Positions 26,045 to 34,181 of a stretch of DNA of 64,000 nucleotides are shown here, piece after piece. The translations under genes and the position numbers were made by a program. The number at the start of each line of letters is the position of its first letter. Position 1 is the first letter of the stretch. Origin of the DNA: Chelativorans salis (GTDB lineage Bacteria > Pseudomonadota > Alphaproteobacteria > Rhizobiales > Rhizobiaceae); assembly GCF_025336525.1 (NCBI RefSeq), contig NZ_JAOCZP010000011.1, positions 62,001-126,000 on the forward strand, given 5' to 3'. Under the pieces are notes generated by a model. It searched no databases, had not been told where the DNA came from, and saw only the letters and a list, made by a program, of their open reading frames with translations.

Positions 26045-26779
26045 TCATGGCTTCCGGCCCCAGAACGCCTCCAGCCCACGCCATTCGAAGTGGTCGGTGT
26101 CGGTAAGCATCCAGTCGAACGCCTGCCGCAAGTCCGCGTGACTGTAGTAGGGCCTGCCCTCCAGTGTACGGCCGATGCCGGCGAAGATCTTGTCGATCAG
26201 GTGCTGTATGTGCAGGTCGGCCTTGATCTTCCAGGGCAGTTCCTTGGTCACCATGAAGATCTCGGCCATCACCAGGCGCCGCCCGGGTTTCAGCACGCGC
26301 AGCAATCGTTCCCCCGCCTCGGTCCAGTCCTCGGCGTGCTCGATGGCCTGCAGGTTCAGGACCACGTCGAAGGACTCCTCTGGGAGATGACCGAAGAAAT
26401 CGTAGGGGAAGGTCCCGATGATGCCGTTCTTGCCCGGCACCCCGCCGATCGACATGTCGCGGGCGTACTGCTGGATGTCGATGGTCGTGACTTCGCCTCC
26501 GGGCCCGACCAGCCTGTTCACATCGTCGATGAAGCCGCAGCTTTCCAGCGCCTCGCCGAACAGCAGCACCTTGTGACCCGGCTCAATCTCGGCGATACGG
26601 TAGATTTCGTCCAGCACCGGCCGCGCGATCCGCCACATGTAAGGCAACCCGCCGATCAGGATCGCCCGGCACCAGCGCGCCTGCTCCTTCGGATCGAAGA
26701 TGTCGGCGCCGAAACGATCGGCGTCGAAGGACTGCATCAGGTCCCACGGCGAGACTTTCTTTCCGTCGATCTCCAGCAT
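26045..26779 (-). CDS. SAM-dependent methyltransferase-like protein 1 with unusual motif I
   Basis: 244-aa class I methyltransferase-like protein. ATG 26779 has GGGAG seven bases upstream; an ATG at 26872 would add 31 non-family residues. WDLMQSFDADRFG and GGLPYMWR mark an N-terminal lid. Motif I reads VLLFGEALESCGF instead of the usual glycine-rich E-x-G-x-G-x-G. The acidic end of beta-2 is TTIDIQQ. Motif IV and after are clear in FDVVLNLQAIEHAEDWTEAG and LLRVLKPGRRLVMAEI, and the end is HFEWRGLEAFWGRKP. It is about 50% alike by eye to the gene at 27930-28682, and the two flank tctC. Function is unknown; a small-molecule carboxyl or O/C-methyltransferase is one reading. Confidence 0.8.
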   Translation of the reverse strand: MLEIDGKKVSPWDLMQSFDADRFGADIFDPKEQARWCRAILIGGLPYMWRIARPVLDEIYRIAEIEPGHKVLLFGEALESCGFIDDVNRLVGPGGEVTTIDIQQYARDMSIGGVPGKNGIIGTFPYDFFGHLPEESFDVVLNLQAIEHAEDWTEAGERLLRVLKPGRRLVMAEIFMVTKELPWKIKADLHIQHLIDKIFAGIGRTLEGRPYYSHADLRQAFDWMLTDTDHFEWRGLEAFWGRKP

Positions 26780-26875
26780 GCTTCGTCTCCCGTCGGCGGG
26801 GCTGCTGCCGCGGCCCCCCCCGGACTTCAGCCTCGGAAAACGCGTCCGGGCGGGCAGCCGGCCCGGACGCATGCG

Positions 26876-27841
26876 TCACTCGATCTGCGCATCTGTCGCG
26901 ATGACCCGTTCCCCCCAAGTGTCGACCTCGGACTGCATGAAGTCCAGCGTGTCGGCGGCGTTCATGCCGGCAAGGTTGCCGTGCCGCATCAGGTTCTCGG
27001 CCGCGTTAGCATTTTCGGCGATCGAGTTGATGGCCTCGTTCAGGGTCTCGACGATGTCGTCCGGCGTGCCGGCCGGGACCCAGAACCCGACCCACGACGA
27101 GCCGTAGTGGTTCGGATAGCCGAGTTCTTCCAGCGTCGGGCAGTCGGGCAGCTTGCTATAGCGCTCCGGCGCTGCCACGGCGAGGCAGTCGAGCTGGCCC
27201 GAGGTGACGTTCGATACCGTGTTTCCCGAGGCCGTCGCCGCCAGCGCGTCGACCTGGCCGCCGATCGCGGCCTGCGTCGCGGGCGCGCCGCCCTGGAACG
27301 GGACGTGCACGACGTTCGCGCCGTCGACGCTCTCGAAGAACGAGTACCAGGTGAAGTAAGAGCCCGACCCGACGCCGGCGCTGCTGTAGGTGCCCTCGGA
27401 GGCCATGAACTTCTCGAGGCTCGCGGCACGGCCTGGGTAGACCGAGAGGGTCTCGGGTGCACGCACCGCGATGCCGACCGGGATCAAGTCCTCCATCAGA
27501 TTGTAGTCGATGTTCCGGAACATCGTCGCATTGATCGCGAGGGAGGTGGTGCTGACCAGCACCGTGTAGCCGTCGGGCTCCGCGCTCGCCACCGCGCGGG
27601 CGGCGATGTTCGACGCCGCGCCGGCCTGGTTCTCCACGATCACGGTGGCGCCGAGCACCGAGCCGACGTGCTCGGCCATGATCCGCGCCACAGAATCGGC
27701 GAAGCCGCCGGCGGAGAACCCGACCACGAAGGTGATCGTGTCGTTGGGATAGTTCTGCGCCCCGGCAGTCCCGGTCAACTGCGCCGTCATGGCAAGCGCC
27801 AGCGGCCACGCCAGTACCGTGCGTCTGACGATACGTTTCAT
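26876..27841 (-). CDS. tctC: TTT periplasmic solute-binding protein TctC/Bug (system 1)
   Basis: 321-aa Bug-family binding protein. ATG 27841 has GGGAGG at good distance; the N-terminus MKRIVRRTVLAWPLALAMTA is a Sec signal peptide, cleaved near GAQ|NYP. Mature blocks are TITFVVGFSAGGFADSVARI, VENQAGAASNIAARAVA and EPDGYTVLVSTTS, which form the carboxylate-binding loops. It lies between two methyltransferase genes, an arrangement I do not know from characterised TTT loci. It resembles the Bug protein at 38267-39232 (both have ITFVVGFSAGGFAD), suggesting related ligands. Confidence 0.93.
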   Translation of the reverse strand: MKRIVRRTVLAWPLALAMTAQLTGTAGAQNYPNDTITFVVGFSAGGFADSVARIMAEHVGSVLGATVIVENQAGAASNIAARAVASAEPDGYTVLVSTTSLAINATMFRNIDYNLMEDLIPVGIAVRAPETLSVYPGRAASLEKFMASEGTYSSAGVGSGSYFTWYSFFESVDGANVVHVPFQGGAPATQAAIGGQVDALAATASGNTVSNVTSGQLDCLAVAAPERYSKLPDCPTLEELGYPNHYGSSWVGFWVPAGTPDDIVETLNEAINSIAENANAAENLMRHGNLAGMNAADTLDFMQSEVDTWGERVIATDAQIE

Positions 27842-27929
27842 GTTTTCCTCCCTTGGTTCGCAGGCGTGCCGTCTCTCCGCGCGGGGCAAATCCGCCTGCC
27901 CTACCCCGCTCCATCTCCCTCCCGGGCGC

Positions 27930-28682
27930 TCATCCGGGTTTCCGTCCCCAGAACACCTCGAGCCCGCGCCATTCGAACTCGTCCATGTCCTCCAGCATGC
28001 CCTTGAAGGCGTCTTTCAACTCGCCGGGGCTGTAGTAGGGGAAGTCCTCGAACCGGGTCGCGATCCGCGACATGATCTTGGTGATCAGGTGATCCAGATG
28101 CAGGTCCTGCTTGATCTTGAAGATCTGCTCGGGCCCGCCGAGGATGATCTCGGCCATTACCAGCCGCCGCCCGGGTTTCAGAATGCGGACGAACTCCGCC
28201 CCGGCCTCGGTCCAGTCGTCGGCATGCTGGATAGCCTGCAGGTTCAGCACCGCGTCATAGCTGTTGTCGGGGATATCCTTGCAGTAGTCGTACTTGAACG
28301 TCCCGCGCTGGCCGCCGCGGCCGACCTTGTTGTGGAACATCGCGTCGCGGCATTCTTCCTGGTTGTCGATCGCCGTCAGCTCGCCCGAGGCGCCGATGCG
28401 CCTTTTGATGTCGTCGATGAAGCCGCAGCTTTCGAGCGACTCCCCGATCAGGAAGACCTTGGAGCCCTCTTCGAGCTCGCAGAGATTGTAGATCATGTCG
28501 AGGACCACGTAGGCCTTGCGCCACATATATGGCAGCCCGCCGACGAAGATCGCCGTGGCCCACCGTTTCTGGTTCTCGAGGTCGAACACGTCCTCGCCGA
28601 AGCGCTTGGCGTCGAAGGCCTGCATCAGGTCCCACGGCGTCGTGCCCTCGGGCAGCGGGTTCTTGAGTTCGATTTTTCCCAT
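27930..28682 (-). CDS. SAM-dependent methyltransferase-like protein 2 with unusual motif I
   Basis: 250-aa paralogue of the protein at 26045-26779, start ATG 28682 behind GGAGGAG. Shared blocks are PWDLMQAFDAKRFG, VGGLPYMWR, motif I FLIGESLESCGFIDD, TAIDNQE at the end of beta-2, AVLNLQAIQHADDWTEAG, LKPGRRLVMAEI and FEWRGLEVFWGRKPG. The strictly kept Glu-x-Leu-Glu-Ser-Cys-Gly-Phe in motif I sets this pair apart from ordinary class I methyltransferases and includes a cysteine. It is first in the operon, divergent from a LysR gene. It may bind a SAM variant or use the cysteine; this is inference. Confidence 0.8.
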   Translation of the reverse strand: MGKIELKNPLPEGTTPWDLMQAFDAKRFGEDVFDLENQKRWATAIFVGGLPYMWRKAYVVLDMIYNLCELEEGSKVFLIGESLESCGFIDDIKRRIGASGELTAIDNQEECRDAMFHNKVGRGGQRGTFKYDYCKDIPDNSYDAVLNLQAIQHADDWTEAGAEFVRILKPGRRLVMAEIILGGPEQIFKIKQDLHLDHLITKIMSRIATRFEDFPYYSPGELKDAFKGMLEDMDEFEWRGLEVFWGRKPG

Positions 28683-28835
28683 TCGGGCTCCTCCCAAAAT
28701 CCGGGATCCGGGAGTTGCACTGACTGTGCGGCAGCGCGAGGACCCCTCCGTCTCCAAAAGGGTACCTCCCCAGCCGAGTTGACGTCCAAGGCAATCAGAG
28801 AATACTGAATATGCCTGAAATGAATGGGGGCGGTC

Positions 28836-29765
28836 ATGGACATGCGCGCACTCCGCTACTTCGTCAGCGTCGCCGACAACCGCAGTTTCTCGAAGGCGGC
28901 GCTGCAGCTCCGGATCGGGCAGCCGGCGCTCAGCCGCAGCGTGAAGCAGCTGGAACAGGATCTCGGCGCCCGCCTGTTCGACCGCTCCCGGAACGGCATC
29001 GAGATGACCCGCTCGGGCCGGCTGCTGCGCCGGCGGGCGAAGGACATCCTCGATCAGTTCAGCCAGATCCAGCACGAAGTCCGGTCCCAGGTCGACGTGG
29101 TCGCCGGGAACGCCACGGTCGGCGTTCCGGCGGCCGCGGGGCAGCTCCTCGTGCCGGCCCTCCTCGCCTACCTGGCGGACCGCCACCCGGGCATTCGCAT
29201 TCGCACCATCGAGGGCATCAGCGCCGAGAACCACGACCGGCTGCTGTCGCAGACCGTCCATGTATGCCTGCTCTACGACCCGCTGCCGCACCGCGACCTG
29301 CAACTCACCCCCGTCGCTGTGGAGGACATGCACCTCGTCGCGCGGCGCGAGATGCTGTCGCTCCTGGGCGACCCCTGCGCGCTCAGCGAGCTGGAGAACC
29401 TGCCGCTGATCCTGCCGTCCTCGCCCAACAGCCGGCGGCTGCTCGTCGAAAAGGCGTTCAAGGACCAGAACCTCGTGCTGAACGTCCAGGCCGAGGTCGA
29501 CAGTTTCGTGGTGACTCGGACGCTCCTGATGGCGGGCAAGGGGTATTCGCTGACCACGCTGTCTTCGATCGCGGATTTGCCCGAGGACAGCCCCCTGTCC
29601 TACGCGCAGCTCGACCCGGACAAGATCAGTTGGGTCCTGTCGATGGCAATCCGCACCGCCAACCTGCGCAACCCGGTGCTTCAGGCGGTCTCGGACGCGC
29701 TCGTGACCGTGACCCGCAGGCTGATCGAGAGCGGCGCGTGGCAAGGCGCCAGGGTGCCCAGGTGA
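28836..29765 (+). CDS. LysR-family transcriptional regulator (single HTH)
   Basis: 309-aa LTTR. The N-terminal HTH is MRALRYFVSVADNRSFSKAALQLRIGQPALSRSVKQLEQDLG, quoted here only as residues 3-44 by its ends MRALRYF and LEQDLG. The effector domain begins near residue 90 (GNATVGVPAAAGQLLVPAL). Start ATG 28836 is chosen over 28824 because family proteins begin with MDMRALRYF. It is divergent from the methyltransferase-tctC operon with a 153-nt gap, the standard arrangement for an LTTR controlling its target. The effector is presumably the imported substrate or its metabolite. Confidence 0.93.
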   Translation: MDMRALRYFVSVADNRSFSKAALQLRIGQPALSRSVKQLEQDLGARLFDRSRNGIEMTRSGRLLRRRAKDILDQFSQIQHEVRSQVDVVAGNATVGVPAAAGQLLVPALLAYLADRHPGIRIRTIEGISAENHDRLLSQTVHVCLLYDPLPHRDLQLTPVAVEDMHLVARREMLSLLGDPCALSELENLPLILPSSPNSRRLLVEKAFKDQNLVLNVQAEVDSFVVTRTLLMAGKGYSLTTLSSIADLPEDSPLSYAQLDPDKISWVLSMAIRTANLRNPVLQAVSDALVTVTRRLIESGAWQGARVPR

Positions 29766-30134
29766 GATATGTCCGGCGCCCGGCATCATGGAAACTGCAG
29801 CTCCTGGACCGCGAGCCGTTCCGCCAGGAACTCCCTGGCGTCGGGTTGCACCGAGCTCAAATCGACGAAGGTCGCCGATACGTCCGTCGACAGTAAGCCC
29901 TCCGGCCCGTGTAGAGGGCCCGGACACTGGAACTGGAGCCGTCGCTAGCGATCGACACGACGATCTCCGCCGCATCGGCCGCGAACCGGGTGACCCGGCC
30001 CGGGCTCGGCCAGCGTTGGGCTCGGCGTCCCATCCACCGACCTCGAAACTGCCATTGTGCGACCTGCATGCTGGCAGCACGCGTTGGAGGCATCGAGCAC
30101 GAGGCCCTCGCCACTCGAAGCTGAGTAAGCAAGC
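29766..30134. other. Gap with possible protein-coding debris
   Basis: About 370 nt without an intact gene. On the minus strand weakly protein-like fragments (TRFAADAAEIVVSIASDG, then in another frame STDVSATFVDLSSVQPDAREF) suggest a worn, frameshifted gene end, but I cannot assign a family. It separates the first and second TTT clusters and may be a recombination junction. Confidence 0.4.
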
Positions 30135-31652
30135 TCAAGCATCTTCGGAAGCAGCAGGCAGAGTGCTGGGTTCGCTGCGACGCAGAGCACGTATTCGCGC
30201 ATATATCGCCCAGGCAGACGCCAGACCAGCGAGCGTAAGCATGGTGGTGTTGATGGGACCCGAGAACAGCGTGAGCAGATCGCCCTGAGCCAGCAGAAGC
30301 GCCCTGCGGAAGTTTTCCTCAAGCAACGGACCCAGCACAAAGCCCATCAGCAGCGGCGCAGCCTCGAACCGGATAAGGCGCAGAACATAGCCGAGCAGGC
30401 CGAACCCGAGCAGCAGGACCACATCGAATACAGAATAACTCAGGGAATAGACCCCGATGCATACGAGGCAAATGATGGCCGGATAAAGAAGCACATAGGG
30501 GATTTTCAGGAGCCGCACCCAAACACCTATGAAGGGGATGTTGAGCAGCAACAGGATGAGATTGCCGATCCAGAAGCTCGCAACCACCGCCCAGAACATG
30601 TCGAAATTCTCGCGCACGAACTGGGGCCCGGGAACAATCCCGTGCATCATCATCGCACCAAGCATGATGGCCATGGTCGTTGTACCGGGAATACCCAGCG
30701 CAAAGGTTGGAATGAATGCGGTCTGCGCCGCTGCATTGTTGGCGGCTTCAGGCGCCGCAATTCCCTCGACGATACCGGTTCCGAAGGCCTCCGGGCGGCG
30801 GGAAAACCTTTTTTCGAGGGCATAGGCGAAGAAAGATGCCAAGGCCAGCCCAGCGCCCGGTAGCGGCCCTACGATGCTGCCAACGGCTGTGCCGCGCAGT
30901 GTCGGAATCGCCGAGCGAGCGATATCGTCGCGCGTTGGGATCAGGGATTGCAACGTAATGCGGTCCTTGATGATGGGCGTCGTGTGCGCGGCTATCGACC
31001 ATATGATCTCGGAAACGCCGAACAGGCCCATCGCCACAATGACGATGCTAATGCCGTCAAACAGTTGGATTCGGCCCATGGTGAACCGGGCCATGCCCGT
31101 CTGGATGTCGGCACCGATACACCCGAGCAATATCCCGACGCCGAGCACGGCCAGCCCTCTGGCCGGGCTTCCCTGTGAAATGGTCGCCGCCATGATCAGC
31201 CCGAGCAGCAGGGCGACGAAATACTCCTTGCTCTGGAACATCATGGCGAACGAGATGAAGGCCGGCGTCGCCACGGTCAGAAGAATGATCCCCAGGGACC
31301 CGCCAACGAAGGACGCTATGGTGGTGACAAAAAGCGCAACACCCGCCCTGCCCTTTTGCGCCATCGGATAGCCGTCGAGGCAGGTGACCGCGTTCGATGG
31401 CGTGCCCGGCAGGTTGAGCAGGATGGAAGCGGTGGAGCCACCATACTCGGAGCCGTAATAGACTCCGGCCAACATGATGATCGCAGTGGTTGGATCGAGA
31501 TAGAACGTGATCGGCAGGAGCATGGAGATCGCGGCGAGCGAACCAATTCCAGGCAGCACGCCCACGACCATGCCGAGAAACACGCCGATGAAACAGTAGG
31601 CGAGATTTTCGGCCGATAGCGCTACCGAGAATCCCTGGAGCAGTTCGGCCAT
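30135..31652 (-). CDS. tctA: TTT large permease TctA (system 2)
   Basis: 505-aa TctA protein. PGIGSLAAISMLLPITFYLDP near residue 35, GGSTASILLNLPGTPSNAVTC near 73, a second half-site GPLPGAGLALASFFAYALEKR near 265 and GIVPGPQFVREN near 350 are family hallmarks. Its ATG overlaps the tctB stop by one base (TGATG). The upstream genes on the same strand are tctB and a ThDP enzyme. No tctC is adjacent; the likely partner is the Bug gene at 38267, on the other side of the catabolic genes. It should transport the 2-hydroxy or 2-oxo acid used by this cluster. Confidence 0.95.
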   Translation of the reverse strand: MAELLQGFSVALSAENLAYCFIGVFLGMVVGVLPGIGSLAAISMLLPITFYLDPTTAIIMLAGVYYGSEYGGSTASILLNLPGTPSNAVTCLDGYPMAQKGRAGVALFVTTIASFVGGSLGIILLTVATPAFISFAMMFQSKEYFVALLLGLIMAATISQGSPARGLAVLGVGILLGCIGADIQTGMARFTMGRIQLFDGISIVIVAMGLFGVSEIIWSIAAHTTPIIKDRITLQSLIPTRDDIARSAIPTLRGTAVGSIVGPLPGAGLALASFFAYALEKRFSRRPEAFGTGIVEGIAAPEAANNAAAQTAFIPTFALGIPGTTTMAIMLGAMMMHGIVPGPQFVRENFDMFWAVVASFWIGNLILLLLNIPFIGVWVRLLKIPYVLLYPAIICLVCIGVYSLSYSVFDVVLLLGFGLLGYVLRLIRFEAAPLLMGFVLGPLLEENFRRALLLAQGDLLTLFSGPINTTMLTLAGLASAWAIYARIRALRRSEPSTLPAASEDA

Positions 31653-32101
31653 CAGAACGGCATCCTAATTGCCGGGATCGGCAGCCCCAAGCCGACGATG
31701 AACACCAGCCACCCCCCGGCAGCAGTGGCAACGGCAACCGCGAGCGCATGCAGCGGGCGGCTTTTGCTCGAACCGAGCGCTGCTACCAGCACAACCACAA
31801 AAAGGGTTGGGACCAACCCGAGTGGGCGGATCATCAGCGCAAAGGCGGCGACCGACGCAACCACGGCGATGACGGAGCGATGGGAGATCGTGATACGCAC
31901 CTCTCCCGAACGCAGGAAGCCTTTGACTGCGATACCAAGTCCTACGACTGCGGTGATGATCCCAGTCGCCAATGGAAACACCCCCGGCCCGGGATTTGCG
32001 AGCTGGCCGAGTGGATAGCCGGCTGCCACCGCTGCAAAGGCCGCGCCAATGGCGGCGACGAACAGCCCGCCTGCGACATCGGCAGGGTTACAGCGGGACA
32101 T
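31652..32101 (-). CDS. tctB: TTT small permease TctB (system 2)
   Basis: 149-aa membrane protein, start ATG 32101 behind GGGGGAG. Helices are seen at residues about 8-24 (GGLFVAAIGAAFAAVA), 40-60, 80-100 and 108-140. The block PGPGVFPLATGIITAVVGLGIAVKG near residue 35 is the TctB signature. It starts 36 nt after the ThDP enzyme stop and couples to tctA by TGATG. Confidence 0.9.
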   Translation of the reverse strand: MSRCNPADVAGGLFVAAIGAAFAAVAAGYPLGQLANPGPGVFPLATGIITAVVGLGIAVKGFLRSGEVRITISHRSVIAVVASVAAFALMIRPLGLVPTLFVVVLVAALGSSKSRPLHALAVAVATAAGGWLVFIVGLGLPIPAIRMPF

Positions 32102-32137
32102 GATCCGCTCCCCCGGCAGGGCAACGATCACCTGCGC

Positions 32138-33979
32138 TCATTCCCCATAGCCTCCCTTGACCACGACATCGAGCAATACGCGACCACCGCTCTGGACGAC
32201 GCGGACGGCCTCCTCCAACGCATCACGTACGGCCTGCTCGCCCTCGAGTGGCCCAAGGGCGGCAAAGCCCTGCGCCCGCGCGATTGCGGCATTGTCGACA
32301 AAGGGCTCGATCCTCTGGCCGATCCATTTGTTCTCGACCGGCCTGTCGCGTTCACGGGCGACGCGCTCCTGATGGACCTCGTCGTTGAAATAAGACCGGT
32401 TGTTGGCAACGATAAACAAGGCCGGCGTATCGGTATAGCTCGCGCTCCAGAGCGCCTGCATGCCGATGGCAAAATCACCATCCCCGATGATGCCAACGAC
32501 AAGCCGGCCACTCCCCTTGAGGGCCAGCGCACTACCGACCGTGTGTCCGGGCCCGCTGCCTACCGTGCCGCCCGCGTCCTTGCCCAGGAATGCTAGCGGA
32601 TGCTCAAAAACGCAGGCAATAGTCGGCCAGCCGAAAGGAAGCCGCGCATAGGTAACAGGCTCTCCCTGCAGAGCGCCGGTTACGACCCAGGCCAAATCCT
32701 GAACGGTCAATTCGGACCCGCGTGCCTTCGCCCGCTCACAATCGGCATGGGCCGTCCAATGTTCAGCCTCGATGAGCCGGCTTGGCATCTTCTCGCCGCC
32801 GAGCGCGATGACCAGTTGCCCAACCACCGTGTCCGGGTCGGCGAGCACTGGAATATCCACTGCCGGCAGGGCCTGGTGGTCCATGTTCCAGCCATTGGCG
32901 AGCACCGGCTCCAGCGACACACTCGCAATCCGCGCGTCGAGCGGCTGTTGTGTCTGCGCCGCCCCGGTTCGAGCCCTCAGGAAACCTGCGAGGTCGTGCC
33001 AGTCGAAGCTTACGATCAGATCGGCAGCCGCCACGAGGTCCCGCTCCAAACTTGTGGGCCGTTCTCCCACGGGAGGCAGCACGTGTTGGATGTGCGTGGT
33101 GGGGAATACCGCGGCGGCGTGTGTGCCGCTCAGCACCGTCGCGCCGCACGCCTCGGCCAGCACCACGCGCTTGTTCCAGGCTTCCAGGCTTCTGCGGCCA
33201 CGCCCGAAAAGCAGCAGTGGCCTTTTGGCCGCTCGCAAGGCTTCGACGAGTGCGCTGATGCTCGCAGGGCCCGCTGCCGGTGGCGGCGGCGGAGCAAACC
33301 GCTCGACCGGTGGTATGGCGACGGGATGCGACAGCCGGCTCTCCTGTATTCCCGCATCGAGGCACACATAGACGGGCCCGGAGGGCTCGGTGTTGGCGAT
33401 CTGGTGCGCGCGCAGCAGTGACTCCACCGTGGCCTCGGTCGAGTTCGGCTGATCGTCCCATTTGACGAAGTTGCGCACCAGCGCGCCCTGGTCGCGGGCG
33501 GTGTGGACCCAGTCGATCCAGGGACGCCGTTTATCTGCGTCGACCGGTCCGGTGGCGCCGATGACCAGCATCGGCTGACGGTCGCACCAGGTATCGAAAA
33601 TCCCCATGGCGCCGTTGAGCAGGCCGACATTTGCATGCAAGGCCACCCCCATTGGCTCGTCGGTCGCCCGTGCATAGCCCTGCGCGATGAATACGCTCTG
33701 AGCTTCGTGCAGCGCCATTACGATTTCGGGGGATGCGTTGCCGAGCAGGTTGACGATGCTGTCCTGCAGCCCCCTGAAGCTCGATCCCGGCACCATGGCG
33801 ATGTAACGGTAGCCGAGTTCGCGGATGGTCTGCGCGGCAACGTCGCTGGCCCAGCCGGCCACACTTGCGCTGGCGGGTTCTGATCTTTCCGTCTTCAGGT
33901 TCAAAGCCTCGTCTTCCTTGCATTGTGCCAAGCGTCGCAAAATCGTCTCAACGATGATGGCGGCAGTGTGCGTGCGCAA
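32138..33979 (-). CDS. Thiamine-diphosphate-dependent enzyme (acetolactate synthase/benzoylformate decarboxylase superfamily)
   Basis: Up to 613 aa. The first 30-40 residues are not family-like, so the true start may be a TTG near 33900. ThDP-enzyme parts are in order: N-terminal PYR domain with catalytic Glu92 in MALHEAQSVFIAQGYARA; central domain around FGRGRRSLEAW; and a C-terminal PP domain with the ThDP motif GDGDFAIGMQALWSASY ending in VANNRSYFNDE. The enzyme probably decarboxylates a 2-oxo acid to an aldehyde or carboligates. The divergent aldehyde dehydrogenase at 34182 and a 2-hydroxyacid dehydrogenase nearby support the decarboxylase reading, by analogy to mandelate-type pathways. 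First gene of the operon with tctB and tctA. Confidence 0.88.
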   Translation of the reverse strand: MRTHTAAIIVETILRRLAQCKEDEALNLKTERSEPASASVAGWASDVAAQTIRELGYRYIAMVPGSSFRGLQDSIVNLLGNASPEIVMALHEAQSVFIAQGYARATDEPMGVALHANVGLLNGAMGIFDTWCDRQPMLVIGATGPVDADKRRPWIDWVHTARDQGALVRNFVKWDDQPNSTEATVESLLRAHQIANTEPSGPVYVCLDAGIQESRLSHPVAIPPVERFAPPPPPAAGPASISALVEALRAAKRPLLLFGRGRRSLEAWNKRVVLAEACGATVLSGTHAAAVFPTTHIQHVLPPVGERPTSLERDLVAAADLIVSFDWHDLAGFLRARTGAAQTQQPLDARIASVSLEPVLANGWNMDHQALPAVDIPVLADPDTVVGQLVIALGGEKMPSRLIEAEHWTAHADCERAKARGSELTVQDLAWVVTGALQGEPVTYARLPFGWPTIACVFEHPLAFLGKDAGGTVGSGPGHTVGSALALKGSGRLVVGIIGDGDFAIGMQALWSASYTDTPALFIVANNRSYFNDEVHQERVARERDRPVENKWIGQRIEPFVDNAAIARAQGFAALGPLEGEQAVRDALEEAVRVVQSGGRVLLDVVVKGGYGE

Positions 33980-34181
33980 GCCGGCGGAACCTAAAACTAA
34001 TATCTCGATGGGCAGGATGGATACGGTCGTCGGGCCAAAGTTCGGAAGGCGTGGCCGTAACTTATCAAGTCGAACCCGAAATCAATTTGAGCCTTCGGCG
34101 GGGCGGGCTTATCCCGTTAGCCTTCACTGGAAGGCCGCGCGTTCCTCCATTGGCGGCGATAAAGGGACTTGTGACGCAACG

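Noticed and set aside
25922-28006. Plus-strand frame of nearly 700 codons opposite the methyltransferases and tctC
   Set aside because: Antisense shadow of the real minus-strand genes; no start signal or family character.
27930-30080. Long minus-strand extension of methyltransferase 2 reaching under the LysR gene
   Set aside because: The extra 460 residues are an antisense shadow of the LysR gene; the true start at 28682 has a strong GGAGGAG.
33825-34181. 119-codon N-terminal extension of the aldehyde dehydrogenase at 34182
   Set aside because: It overlaps the start of the divergent ThDP gene and lacks aldehyde dehydrogenase character; family proteins begin at about 34182.
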